In this document: positions 24,979 to 33,251 of the stretch, in pieces
Layout: each line of letters starts with the position of its first letter
How positions within the stretch are numbered: the stretch's first letter is position 1
Assembly: GCF_910592395.1 (NCBI RefSeq)
Contig: NC_088323.1
Coordinates: 9,112,001-9,176,000 of the forward strand
DNA length: 64,000 nt
From: Lineus longissimus
Lineage: Eukaryota > Nemertea > Pilidiophora > Heteronemertea > Lineidae
Reading direction: 5' to 3'
Translations under genes and position numbers: made by a program
The notes under the pieces: model-generated
Database searches by the model: none
The model's input: the letters and a program-made list of their open reading frames with translations, nothing else
Told to the model about the DNA's origin: nothing

Positions 24979-25396
24979 TAAAAAAGTAATAGACCCCTAA
25001 TCCTACAGCACTCATACCTAGGACAATCCATAGGTACCCCTATTTATTCGTTTCATCACTAGGTTGGTAGTATTCACTAAATCGAGGTTTCTTAGCTAGT
25101 GATACTGATTTATAATGATGAAGGTGGTTGTAAAGAGTAAGAGCAGCGGCAGTATTGTTAAAATCAATAGCAGCCTGGTTCTCTCTCTTCCATTCAAGGT
25201 TAACAAAGTCAATTACATTATTTTTGTGTTCTTCGTATTCCTCTGATGATTTATTTAACTCTTCCATTACCCTATTATGTCTTTTAGTTTCAACTTCATA
25301 ACCGTTCTTGTCTAGTGCTTTAAAAAGGTATGCAGATCCTGAGAATGCTAATGCGTTGACTACAGTGCCTCCAATCATCATAACAGTACTTGCCAT
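24956..25396 (-). pseudogene. small membrane-associated protein of the Polinton-like element
   Basis: ATG at 25396. The N-terminus MASTVMMIGGTVVNALAFSG is a hydrophobic segment, followed by a charged helical region (RHNRVMEELNKSSEEYEEHK) and a Tyr/Pro-rich tail. TAG at 25040-25042 stops it after 118 residues, but the same frame runs on into a second hydrophobic segment (WIVLGMSAVGLGVYYFF) and a basic end before TAA at 24956. From memory, proteins with this N-terminus accompany similar elements in cnidarian genomes; the function is unknown to me. The second membrane segment suggests the TAG is a lesion. Confidence 0.65.
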
Positions 25397-26002
25397 TTAA
25401 TTAGATTGATTTCCTTTTATCATCAATTGATATCTTACATCAAATCTATTAACGTCGATAATGTCACCGTGATCATCTGTTAATCTGATCTCTATATTAT
25501 TGAATCTTGATTTGCCTGGTATTTGTATTGGTTTAACAAATGTGTATGTAATAGTATCTCCAATATCAGCTTCCTGAATCGGTCTAATGGCTAGAATATC
25601 TGACGGTTCCCTGTTATCGAGTACTTTATGAGTGTTAATTATGTCACAGTGTAAAACAAAATAGTTTATTGGTCTGAAATTCATTGGGTAATCACTTACG
25701 ATCAATCCATCTTCGGAAGAATAAGACCATTCAGAACGTTTAAAATCAAACAGTTCATTGCTTTTATCCATAAACATAATTTGATATCTATTCTCATTTC
25801 GTCTCTTCAGTTAGTGTACGATAGTCTTACCAGTGAGTTCTTCTAAATCAAATCTAACAGCATTTCTACTTCAGACGTTTTCTTTCAATTGATATGAAAA
25901 TGCTTTTGAAAATTTTTGAATTTCTTTGTTGAGATTGATAACTAAATCACTTGAACTCTGTTCTGGGTATTCGCTAGAATTAATGTTTAACACAGTTTTC
26001 AT
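25397..26002 (-). pseudogene. unknown Polinton-like structural protein (minor-capsid candidate)
   Basis: A single frame of 202 codons runs from the ATG at 26002 to 25397, with TGA at 25871-25873 and TAA at 25811-25813. The open C-terminal part (from 25777) is rich in beta-strand-like segments (FRPINYFVLHCDII, ITYTFVKPIQI, FNNIEIRLTDDHGDIIDVNRFDVRYQLMI), which suits a small jelly-roll or fibre-like virion protein. Its place between the membrane protein and the capsid gene fits a minor structural role, but this is inference. Confidence 0.5.
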
Positions 26003-26019
26003 TTAATAAACTTACATAA

Positions 26020-26226
26020 TTAAGTATTTATTGCTTTGGGTATGATACCCTTGCTCTGAAGGTATCCTAATGTCCAAATACTAAGAAATAAAACTCCAGT
26101 CAGTTTAAGTATAGTTTTAAAATCCTCCTTAGTAAGTAAGAGTAAAAAGTCATTCCTGTTGTTATTAATACACCTGTATACAGGTAATTGACTACAGTTG
26201 GCTTAACTGGTTTTATCTTTTTCCAT
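26020..26226 (-). pseudogene. small two-helix membrane protein, frameshifted
   Basis: From an ATG at 26226 the minus strand gives a short basic N-terminus, a hydrophobic segment (VVNYLYTGVLITTGMTFYS), and in another frame a second one (LTGVLFLSIWTLGYLQS), ending with TAA at 26020. At least two frame changes are needed. Too short and degenerate for family recognition. Confidence 0.35.
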
Positions 26227-26294
26227 TTATTAAGATGGAAAATCACGAAGTAACTAATTACTTTAACTGGAAAAAATAAAAAATATTATTTATA

Positions 26295-26410
26295 TGACTT
26301 TGTTGCTAAGAGCGTAGCTCTAATACAACTTTGTTGCAAAGAGCATAGCTCTAATACAACTTTGTTGCTAAGAGCATAGCACAACTTTGTTGCCGCGAGC
26401 GTAGCTCCAA
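26295..26410. repeat. 31 bp tandem repeat with two hairpins per unit
   Basis: About 3.5 copies of a unit containing CAACTTTGTTG and GAGC-GTA-GCTC (or GAGCATAGCTC). Each is a short perfect inverted repeat, so the array can fold into a row of stem-loops. It lies just past the 3' end of the capsid-like gene. Confidence 0.85.
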
Positions 26411-26434
26411 TGTTCAAAAGATGGTATTTGATAG

Positions 26435-27661
26435 TTACTTATGTACTTGAGCATCAGAAACAACTAATATGTGCATTTTGTATGGTTCATTTCATGTTTC
26501 TTTTGTTATTAATAACTGTATTCCATCCTTTGTGTTTTGAAGCTTCTTACCTGAACCATGTAGACGATTGTCCTCTGTGGTTCTCAAGTCCAACCACAAC
26601 CCGTAGTGATTCGAGTCACCATAATACTTCTCCATTGTCATGTAACAGTCATTAGTTTCTCTTCAAATCCTCAGACATGAAATGCTTCTTGATCCCATCC
26701 CATTGATCCAACATTCTCATTCCTTCGAGGAACACTTGATTAGAAACACCCTCTATTGTAAACTGTACTTTAGTGACATTTGGGTTTTCGAACATCTCAG
26801 AAACTCTAGATGCATCGGAATAATCAGACATGAATAGAAGCAATATTCCTTTAATTGACATCCTTGGAAAATTAATATTCTCGTTTATTAACGTTTCATT
26901 TGAAGTAACATTGACTGTCTTGAAATGGTCTACCCAATCGTAAAATATTGAAAATCCAGAGTTGTACCTGATACGCTGTTGACTTGCAATAATCTTGTTA
27001 GTTACTGTGTCGTACCGAAAAGAGATATTTCAAGTTTGCAGTTCATAGCTACAGTGTTGTCTGTTACTATTCGTTCCTCCGTGGGTGCTAATGTTATTTC
27101 AATAATCACATCCTCAGAAAATCGAAACTTGTAAAATGGAGCATGGTTGTGGAAGAGTTCACAATCTAATGGTATCTTGTATTTAGTACCAAACACTTTC
27201 TTAAGTGTCTTTCCATCACTAGTTTCACCAGTGACATTAGCTTCAGATACACCAGATCTTAGCTTCCTTAGATTGACTGATTGAATACCCTGAAAAACCC
27301 TATTGTTTCTTTCTTCCTCTGTTAACCACAGGTCCTTGAATGTAGAATAATGACTGTATTCGTTTAGATCAAATATCGGTTCTGTTCCCCACTTAATTAC
27401 AGTCTTTGATATCAAGTTTCTACCGAGGTTATTAACCACACTATTCTTTAAATCACCGGAAATGGTGACATCAGCAGTCAGATAAAGATATTTTGGTACA
27501 AAGAATGTATTCTCTCTCAATGCCGGAATTCTAACACACAATGTTTCTTTTGGATTAGCAGAAGATGGGTTATGACTGAAAATGTGATGTTGTCTATCAG
27601 CCTTCAAATCAAGTGGAATCTTATGTGCTCTATTAGTGTTTAGTAAATATCCTGTTGCCAT
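26435..27661 (-). pseudogene. major-capsid-like protein of the Polinton-like element
   Basis: ATG at 27661. The N-terminal 219 residues are open and rich in beta strands (for example TLCVRIPALRENTFFVPKYL, YLTADVTISGDLKNSVVNNL, PFYKFRFSEDVIIEITLAPT). Downstream blocks continue in other frames: a SIKGILLLF strand ending at TAA 26652-26654, and a C-terminal block with LWLDLRTTEDNRLHGSG and, after TGA 26492-26494, VVSDAQV. A frameshift lies near 27010. Length (about 410 residues) and strand pattern match what I remember of the capsid-like proteins of such elements in cnidarians; double-jelly-roll structure is inference. In virions this protein would form the icosahedral shell. Confidence 0.65.
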
Positions 27662-27698
27662 TCTATTTATTATTAATATTTATTAGTAAAATTCATCA

Positions 27699-28079
27699 TT
27701 ACTTTTTACTATTACCATTACTACTTCTACGTTCCTTTACTTCTTTAAATCCACCTATCAATCCATAGATTATTGACCCAATAACAATAATAATCAATGT
27801 TATTATCATGTGTTCAGCCAGAAAACCAACAACACTAGCCACTGATTTCAATAGGAATGAGACAAAATACCCGATTATTCCAGGTAAAGCAGCAGCTGCT
27901 TTCTTAGCCAGTTCCTTAAGCCAATCAGCAAACTTCTTGAGACCTTCTTTTACTTGATCTGGTATTGACGGTTTTGTTTTAGGGTCTGGTTTAGGTCCTG
28001 GTTCTGGTCCTGGTGGTGTAGGTTTAGGGACAGTTTTCAGAGCGCTACTAATAGTAAAACATAGAGTTGTGACTATCAT
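27699..28079 (-). CDS. proline-rich protein with two membrane segments (Polinton-like element)
   Basis: Open from 28079 to 27699. A hydrophobic N-terminus (TTLCFTISSAL) leads to a Pro/Lys repeat (PKPTPPGPEPGPKPDPKTKP), an amphipathic Lys/Ala-rich helix, and two long hydrophobic stretches (IIGYFVSFLLKSVASVVGFL, MIITLIIIVIGSIIYGLIGG) before a basic tail. The same frame is open upstream to about 28130 without an ATG and overlaps the previous gene. A virion membrane or entry-related protein is possible, but nothing specific is shown. No internal stop. Confidence 0.6.
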   Translation of the reverse strand: MIVTTLCFTISSALKTVPKPTPPGPEPGPKPDPKTKPSIPDQVKEGLKKFADWLKELAKKAAAALPGIIGYFVSFLLKSVASVVGFLAEHMIITLIIIVIGSIIYGLIGGFKEVKERRSSNGNSKK

Positions 28080-28122
28080 AACTGCAGCTGTTACTATGGC
28101 ACCAATGGTTACTCCATACGTC

Positions 28123-28635
28123 TCAAAAAAGTAAATTGATTCTATCCTTTAGTGAAATAGTTGAATCTGGTTTAATTAATACATCTTTTATTAAATGTTT
28201 AGCCTCTTCAATTTGTGACTCACTCTCATTGTCTAACTCAGACACCTTTGCCTTTTCTTTATACAATTTGTCTTTTAGCTCTTCTATTGTTTTATTTAAC
28301 TCTTCTTTTTCTCCAACATCTTCTTCTACAGAGTTTGTAAAGTCTCTTGCTAGGTTTTCAAGCTGTTCGTTTAGTTCCATTATCTGCATATCCTTTTCGA
28401 TTTTTACTGCAGCAAGATCAGCCTTTTTTAATCCTCTAAGTTCACCAAATGCATATTCTGTGAAACCTAATTCTTTAAGTTCATCATCAGTTGCGTCAAT
28501 CAACCTATCTATTGATTTGGTTGATTTAATAACTTCATCGATTACTATCGGTGTTTCACTTGATAATAACAGAGGTTGTCTTACAGATGCTGGTCCTTCC
28601 ATAGGCACTGTTGTTTCACCTGGAACATATGTCAT
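28123..28635 (-). CDS. coiled-coil protein of the Polinton-like element
   Basis: Intact 170-codon frame from the ATG at 28635. The N-terminal third is polar; from about residue 70 it is a heptad-rich coiled coil (MQIMELNEQLENLARDFTNS, LNKTIEELKDKLYKEKAK) with a short C-terminal DRINLLF. Coiled-coil proteins occur among minor virion components of related elements. Function is not assignable. Confidence 0.6.
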   Translation of the reverse strand: MTYVPGETTVPMEGPASVRQPLLLSSETPIVIDEVIKSTKSIDRLIDATDDELKELGFTEYAFGELRGLKKADLAAVKIEKDMQIMELNEQLENLARDFTNSVEEDVGEKEELNKTIEELKDKLYKEKAKVSELDNESESQIEEAKHLIKDVLIKPDSTISLKDRINLLF

Positions 28636-28934
28636 TCAAGTTTTTTCAATCATTCCTTTAATCTTGTTAACAAATTTTGTACCAAAATATGTTTTTAATG
28701 TACATTCAGAAAAGAAACTTAAATCATCGGTGAATAAAGGACTTACCAATTGTTTACCATTTATTGATTGTGGTTTTCTTTTTCTATTTGTCCTTTTTGT
28801 TTTTCAGTAAAATCAGAGAGTTCGTTATTTTCAAGTAAAAAATAAAGTCTGTCATTTTCAACATAAATATGTGGTGCTAGATTATCCATTCCCCAAATTT
28901 CAAACTCTTCACCTCCCTCATACATATTTATCAT
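28636..28934 (-). pseudogene. short unknown gene sharing its start with the next ORF
   Basis: Begins MINMYEGGEEFEIWGMD, identical to the beginning of the gene at 29283, because an approximately 80 bp direct repeat (28886-28967 and 29235-29313) covers both starts. It continues with IYVENDRLYFLLENN, then a frame change near 28780 to a C-terminal block ending at TGA 28636. Function unknown. Confidence 0.45.
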
Positions 28935-28956
28935 TTCTGAAATATGTGATAAGAAA

Positions 28957-29283
28957 TTATCTAATAATAGTCAGTTTATTCATGTCATAATTCCATGTTG
29001 TTCCTTTCAATGCTTTTTTGAGCTTACCATCAATAGCTTCGTAAATGGATTATTTTATCCAAGGTTCTGTATCAATAACTGTTACTCTTTCTAGTGTAGA
29101 GAATGCATTATCAGTAGTTAAATTACTTTCAACACCTGGATTAGTAGTGTAGCTTGTATCTCTAGTTACTTCACGAAGTCTATTTAAACGAGTTTTATAA
29201 CGTTTGTCACTATTATCAGTTGGTCTAAAACCATCCATTCCCCAAATTTCAAACTCTTCACCTCCCTCATACATATTTATCAT
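28957..29283 (-). pseudogene. unknown Polinton-like gene with internal stop
   Basis: Starts with the same 17 residues as the preceding gene, then a charged region (RYKTRLNRLREVTRD). TAA at 29050-29052 interrupts the frame, which otherwise continues through a Lys-rich helix to 28957. Upstream are four copies of a 17 bp repeat (AAGAAATTATCTAATA-type, about 29300-29360). No family recognised. Confidence 0.45.
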
Positions 29284-29299
29284 TTCTGAAATATGTGAT

Positions 29300-29360
29300 A
29301 AGAAATTATCTAATAAGAAATTATCTAATAAGAAATTATCTAATAAGAAATTATCTAATC
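29300..29360. repeat. 17 bp tandem repeat, four copies
   Basis: AAGAAATTATCTAATA-type units in direct repetition, between two minus-strand genes of the Polinton-like element. Confidence 0.85.
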
Positions 29361-29415
29361 ACAAAAACAATAAATGCCCACAGACTGCATACAACATGAA
29401 CTTGATTTTATCATA

Positions 29416-30786
29416 TGTGTTTCATTGCCATTTTAATAGTGAAAGGAGTAACAATATCCTCAATAGGAACATTACTACCAGTTCTGGTATCATTATGTCT
29501 GTTAGCTCCTACGGTGGTAATAACAGGAGGATCCTTAACTTTTTCAACATTAGTCTTAACCTTTATTTTCTTAACACTGTCTCCTTACATTATGGGTGCT
29601 ACTATCTTCTTTTTATTGATATCGTTAACACCAGGTTTAGCATTACTTGGAGCTATCAAGATGTTATTATTGTAGTTATCTATCTTACCTACATCTAGAA
29701 CCATATCTGACCCTATGATGTACAGGCCAGGTCCTATTACAAAATCTAGTTCCTTATCAGCTTGTTAAACTCCCTCTGAGAATCTAATTCTGTGCCAGGT
29801 ATTCCAACTATCGTTAATACCAGGTTTAGCATTACTTGGAGCTATCAAGATGTTATTATTGTAGTTATCTATCTTACCTACATCTAGAACCATATCTGAC
29901 CCTATGATGTACAGGCCAGGTCCTATTACAAAATATAGTCCCTTATCAGCTTGTTAAACTCCCTCTGAGCATCTAATTCTGTCCCGGGTATTCCAACTAT
30001 CGGTGTTCTAGTATCTCCCTGTGATCCCAAAAGACAGTAAACATATGTCCTGATAGAGTCATTCAACCTCGATATTCAAGGATTACTTAAACCTTTAGAT
30101 TTTTTAATCATAAACTTCTGATATGTTTGAGTAGAATTCTGATTTTGAGAATTACACACATGCTTGTGTTTATTAAGGTGATCTTTAATATACCAAAGAT
30201 TTCAACTCAGGTTATCCATACCAGTTTTCCAATCTTCATAGAACATAGGAGGTGTTCTATTTTCATAAACTCGATGTAAAAGGAAATTAATTTTATTAAT
30301 CACAAGATAAAACCCTGGATCGTTTATCACAGGAACGTAGAGTGGTTCACTCCAACCCTGCCAACCACCATTTACATTGAATACTGAAAAGTCATACTGA
30401 TCCTTTAAGCCAAACTCACTTAACAGCTCTTTACGTTTCTTATGATTACTGTTGTTATTACCTTCATTGTAAATACCTTCACCTGGTGTTAGTATCTCTA
30501 GATTTTTAAGTATCTTTAACATTTGATAGAAAGCATGAAACCTGTAAATTGACCTAATCAAAGGATCACTGTGATTCAAATGGTCGTCTATTGAAATCCC
30601 ACAAACAGTGGTAGCAAACCATACAGCTATGTTTAACTGGTTCTGGTAATTTAATAGCGGCTGCTTCTGCATCCTTAAATAGTCTCCACTGTTTTTCAAT
30701 CTTAAACGTCCTGGAACTATGTTGGGTTCTTTAAGTTTAAAAAGGTTATTAGTGTAAACACTATATTTGTAAGTTAAAGAAATAAT
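29416..30786 (-). pseudogene. large unknown Polinton-like gene with a 189 bp internal duplication
   Basis: One frame runs from about 30786 to 29926 with TGA at 30202-30204 and 30076-30078. It includes LLNYQNQLNIAVWFATTVCG, IRSIYRFHAFYQMLKIL, NGGWQGWSEPLYVPVINDPG and IVGIPGTELDAQREFNKLI. After a frame change near 29926 it continues through GPGLYIIGSDMVLDVGKI and a basic C-terminus to 29416. The GLYIIGSDM block is present twice because of a direct duplication (29621-29809 and 29810-29998, exactly 63 codons). From memory, proteins with this N-terminus accompany the same capsid-type elements in other invertebrates; a structural role is inference. A hydrophobic plus-strand frame here is its antisense shadow. 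Confidence 0.6.
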
Positions 30787-30894
30787 GTGAAATTAGTGTC
30801 TTGCTTCTAGGAACAGGATAGCACTTATTCTTCATCCTTGTATTTATTTAATTCAAAATACATATTACTTCCTACAGACAGTACAGACTTTAAT

Positions 30895-31067
30895 AGAATG
30901 CAGTAAGTCTTTAAAGTATAAGGAAAGTGCATTCTAGATTATTCGGTTTTGTATTGGAATTAAGGCACCTTTATGGGGAAAAACACTTGTGTTTCTCCCA
31001 ATTGATTGATTTTGGCCTTTTTTTCTACAACAATCGTAGAAATCGTGGATCGCACTTTACTTATGCT
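30895..31067 (-). repeat. right TIR of the Polinton-like element
   Basis: Inverted match to 23173-23340, with the same internal fold-back (AGTATAAGGAAAGT at 30915-30928 opposite the terminal end). Confidence 0.9.
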
Positions 31068-31073
31068 GTAATG

Positions 31074-31494
31074 AAACCTGGACATCAAGAAGTGCAAAAA
31101 TCAAACCAAAAGACTTTGACAAGGAAGAATAAAGATACAAGCTGAAACATTCGAATAACGCATTCTTTCAATATTAATTACCAACGTCATGTATCCTGTG
31201 AACAGAACTGTAGGCAATAAAAATATATTGGTCGAATTATTTCCACCAATTCTCTCTTACTTACCAAGTCGATGGCAGAATCTTATTTCAAAGACGATCG
31301 CCCACTTTAAACGAGACGGTTATGCCTATTGCATGTGTAAATTCACCTAAAAGACATTGTGGAGTATGCAAAGTCATAAGAGAAAAGATATCAATGAATT
31401 TCTTCATAAAACAAAGTCGAGAAGTGGAATGGTTCGATGTCTAGTCAAGCTTAGACGTTAAGATTTAAACCAGATTCCACTTTGAGGAAGTTTC
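31074..31494. other. spacer, no gene seen
   Basis: AT-rich sequence between the Polinton-like element and segment Z; nothing recognised. Confidence 0.4.
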
Positions 31495-32255
31495 GTAATA
31501 TCAACATAATGAGAGAAATGATAACGGTCTGAAAAATTGCATCCCCTCGGAGCTGTGCAATATCAGTAGTCTCACCTTATTAAACATGTTGGTCCCGTCA
31601 TTATACAGACGAAAGATCATAACCAGTGTATGAACGAAATGTTCTTTAACAAATACATGTACTATGGAATGTTTGCCACCCAGGATCTTGGTTGATGGTC
31701 TGTAAAAGGTTGTGTGATACAATACATGCAAATCTAAACCGTGTTACATGTACATGCAGATGTGTAGTCACTAAACGAGTTACTTGCATTAACTAAGATA
31801 AGCTGAGAGTTGCCAGTTATGAAAGCTTTTTTGATGAGATACAATTATGATGTGCTAAGTTGCATGGCCAATGAATTTTCCCAAGCATCCTAATATACTT
31901 TGAAAGATATTAAACAAAAACAGTCTGATTTTTCAACTGATCCATTTTGTCACCCGCATAATATCACAGCATCAAAAAGCACATTTTAGAATTCAGATCA
32001 ACATATTTACGTAAAAGACAAAATTGTTTGCATTTAACGTTGTGTGTGAGCTAATGGTATGTGATTCTCGGGATGAAAGTAAAAGTGAGGACTTTTCAAC
32101 CGTCCTCGAAACTGTGATTTTAGCCTCTGCTCTCTTACCGAGCCAATCGAACTCCCTATTGTTATGTATATTTCAAAGTGCTCTGCTGCGGGTTTCTCCT
32201 AATTTAGCAAATGAGGGTTTTAATTTGTTTACGCAGAATACGATGTGTCTTCTCT

Positions 32256-33251
32256 TCACACAATAAATACTTTTGCGGTCAACTGTTTACTATCACCATA
32301 TTTTGGCCAGGCGATTATTCTTTCATTCGCACCAAGAATAAGCACATAACGTGACACAAACTTGGCACCTAAGGTCATCAATAACGTAGGCCAGGCATCC
32401 ACATTAGATTGTTCAAGGCATGGCCCCAAATTAAACATAAAAAGAAATATAGCATGTTTCTTAGCGTGAAACTTGTAGCTCTCCTTTGGGCTATAAACCA
32501 TGTTGGTGACAAACTTCGACCGATGAACCTCAACGACAACGTTATTATATCCGAAGAAGGACATAATTGCGGAGTCTCCCATTTTTCTGAAGAAATCATC
32601 ATGAAAAAAAATCGACGTGGACGTATTATGCTCGTACGGTTTTTCTAAGATGGTGATGGAGTTTGTTCTGACTGATGATTTATAGAGAAAACCATTTAAA
32701 TCACACCCGATATCTTCTAACATTATGTTATCAATATTAAGCGATTTATATCTGTCGGCTTCAGACATCACAGAGTAGCGCGTCCCTTCTAGGCTTTTAA
32801 CAAACTGAAGTTTAAGAACGAACCCTACGTTTACTATTTCATACCAATCTAACCAAGATATAGATTGGGATTTTCCCCTGTTCTTGTGCTTCAGAAATTT
32901 GCACCGAAAGGTCAACTCCAAGAAAACATTCTCACCGCATGAAACCATTTTGAAATAATGGAACTTCGAATTTTTTGGACCGAGACTTTTCGTCAGTTCA
33001 TCATATGGTAGAATCAACTTTTGGCAATTACCATTCCCATTCAAATCGAATCGAAATGCTCGAAACTTTGCAAAGACCGATTTTCTTCCACGAGGAGTGC
33101 TTACACCTATGACACCATCGCCATATTCGCCAGCAATGTATGTGAGTTTGTTAAAATGAAAATGAGATATCATTTTAAAATCTCCACTATCATCTTGGCT
33201 GAAGACGTACACGTTACGGTGAGGACTCAAGACGTAATGAAAGACAGCCAC
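32256..33251 (-). CDS. 331-residue unknown domain, probable 3' exon of a tandemly duplicated gene
   Basis: Open without a stop from about 33251 to 32256. There is no ATG at the beginning, and a splice-acceptor-like ACAG precedes TGGCT just upstream, so I read it as the last coding exon of a minus-strand gene. The N-terminal 60 residues (NVYVFSQDDSGDFKMISHFH, YIAGEYGDGVIGVS) look like beta strands; later blocks are LPYDELTKSLGP, SWLDWYEIVNVGFVLKL and LILGANERIIAWPKYGDSKQ. No domain family was recognised. The homologue at 13186-14195 is broken, so this copy may be the functional one. A PAN-like exon lies 2.6 kb upstream on the same strand. Confidence 0.6.
   Translation of the reverse strand: MAVFHYVLSPHRNVYVFSQDDSGDFKMISHFHFNKLTYIAGEYGDGVIGVSTPRGRKSVFAKFRAFRFDLNGNGNCQKLILPYDELTKSLGPKNSKFHYFKMVSCGENVFLELTFRCKFLKHKNRGKSQSISWLDWYEIVNVGFVLKLQFVKSLEGTRYSVMSEADRYKSLNIDNIMLEDIGCDLNGFLYKSSVRTNSITILEKPYEHNTSTSIFFHDDFFRKMGDSAIMSFFGYNNVVVEVHRSKFVTNMVYSPKESYKFHAKKHAIFLFMFNLGPCLEQSNVDAWPTLLMTLGAKFVSRYVLILGANERIIAWPKYGDSKQLTAKVFIV

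Larger units (their letters stand above)
23173..31067. mobile_element. compact Polinton/Maverick-like element with TIRs and 6 bp target duplication
   Basis: The left end at 23173 starts AGTATAAGGAAAGTGCGATC; the reverse complement of the right end at 31067 starts AGCATAAGTAAAGTGCGATC, and similarity continues for about 165-175 bp. GTAATG flanks both sides (23167-23172 and 31068-31073). A 6 bp duplication and AG-starting TIRs are hallmarks of Polintons. Contents: zinc-finger gene (+), rve integrase (-), packaging ATPase (+), then a block of minus-strand genes including a capsid-like protein. At 7.9 kb it is about half the usual Polinton length, and no PolB or adenovirus-type protease is visible. 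Nearly every gene has a stop or frameshift, so this is a fossil. Confidence 0.9.

Noticed and set aside
28136-28810. 224-codon Ser-rich plus-strand frame
   Set aside because: Exact antisense of the intact coiled-coil gene and its neighbour.
29415-29675. Highly hydrophobic 86-codon plus-strand frame
   Set aside because: Antisense to the Lys/Val-rich coding end of the large minus-strand Polinton-like gene.
23577-30786. In-frame TAA/TAG codons as a reassigned genetic code
   Set aside because: Other genes use the same codons as terminators, TGA also interrupts frames, and frameshifts are common; simple decay explains it.
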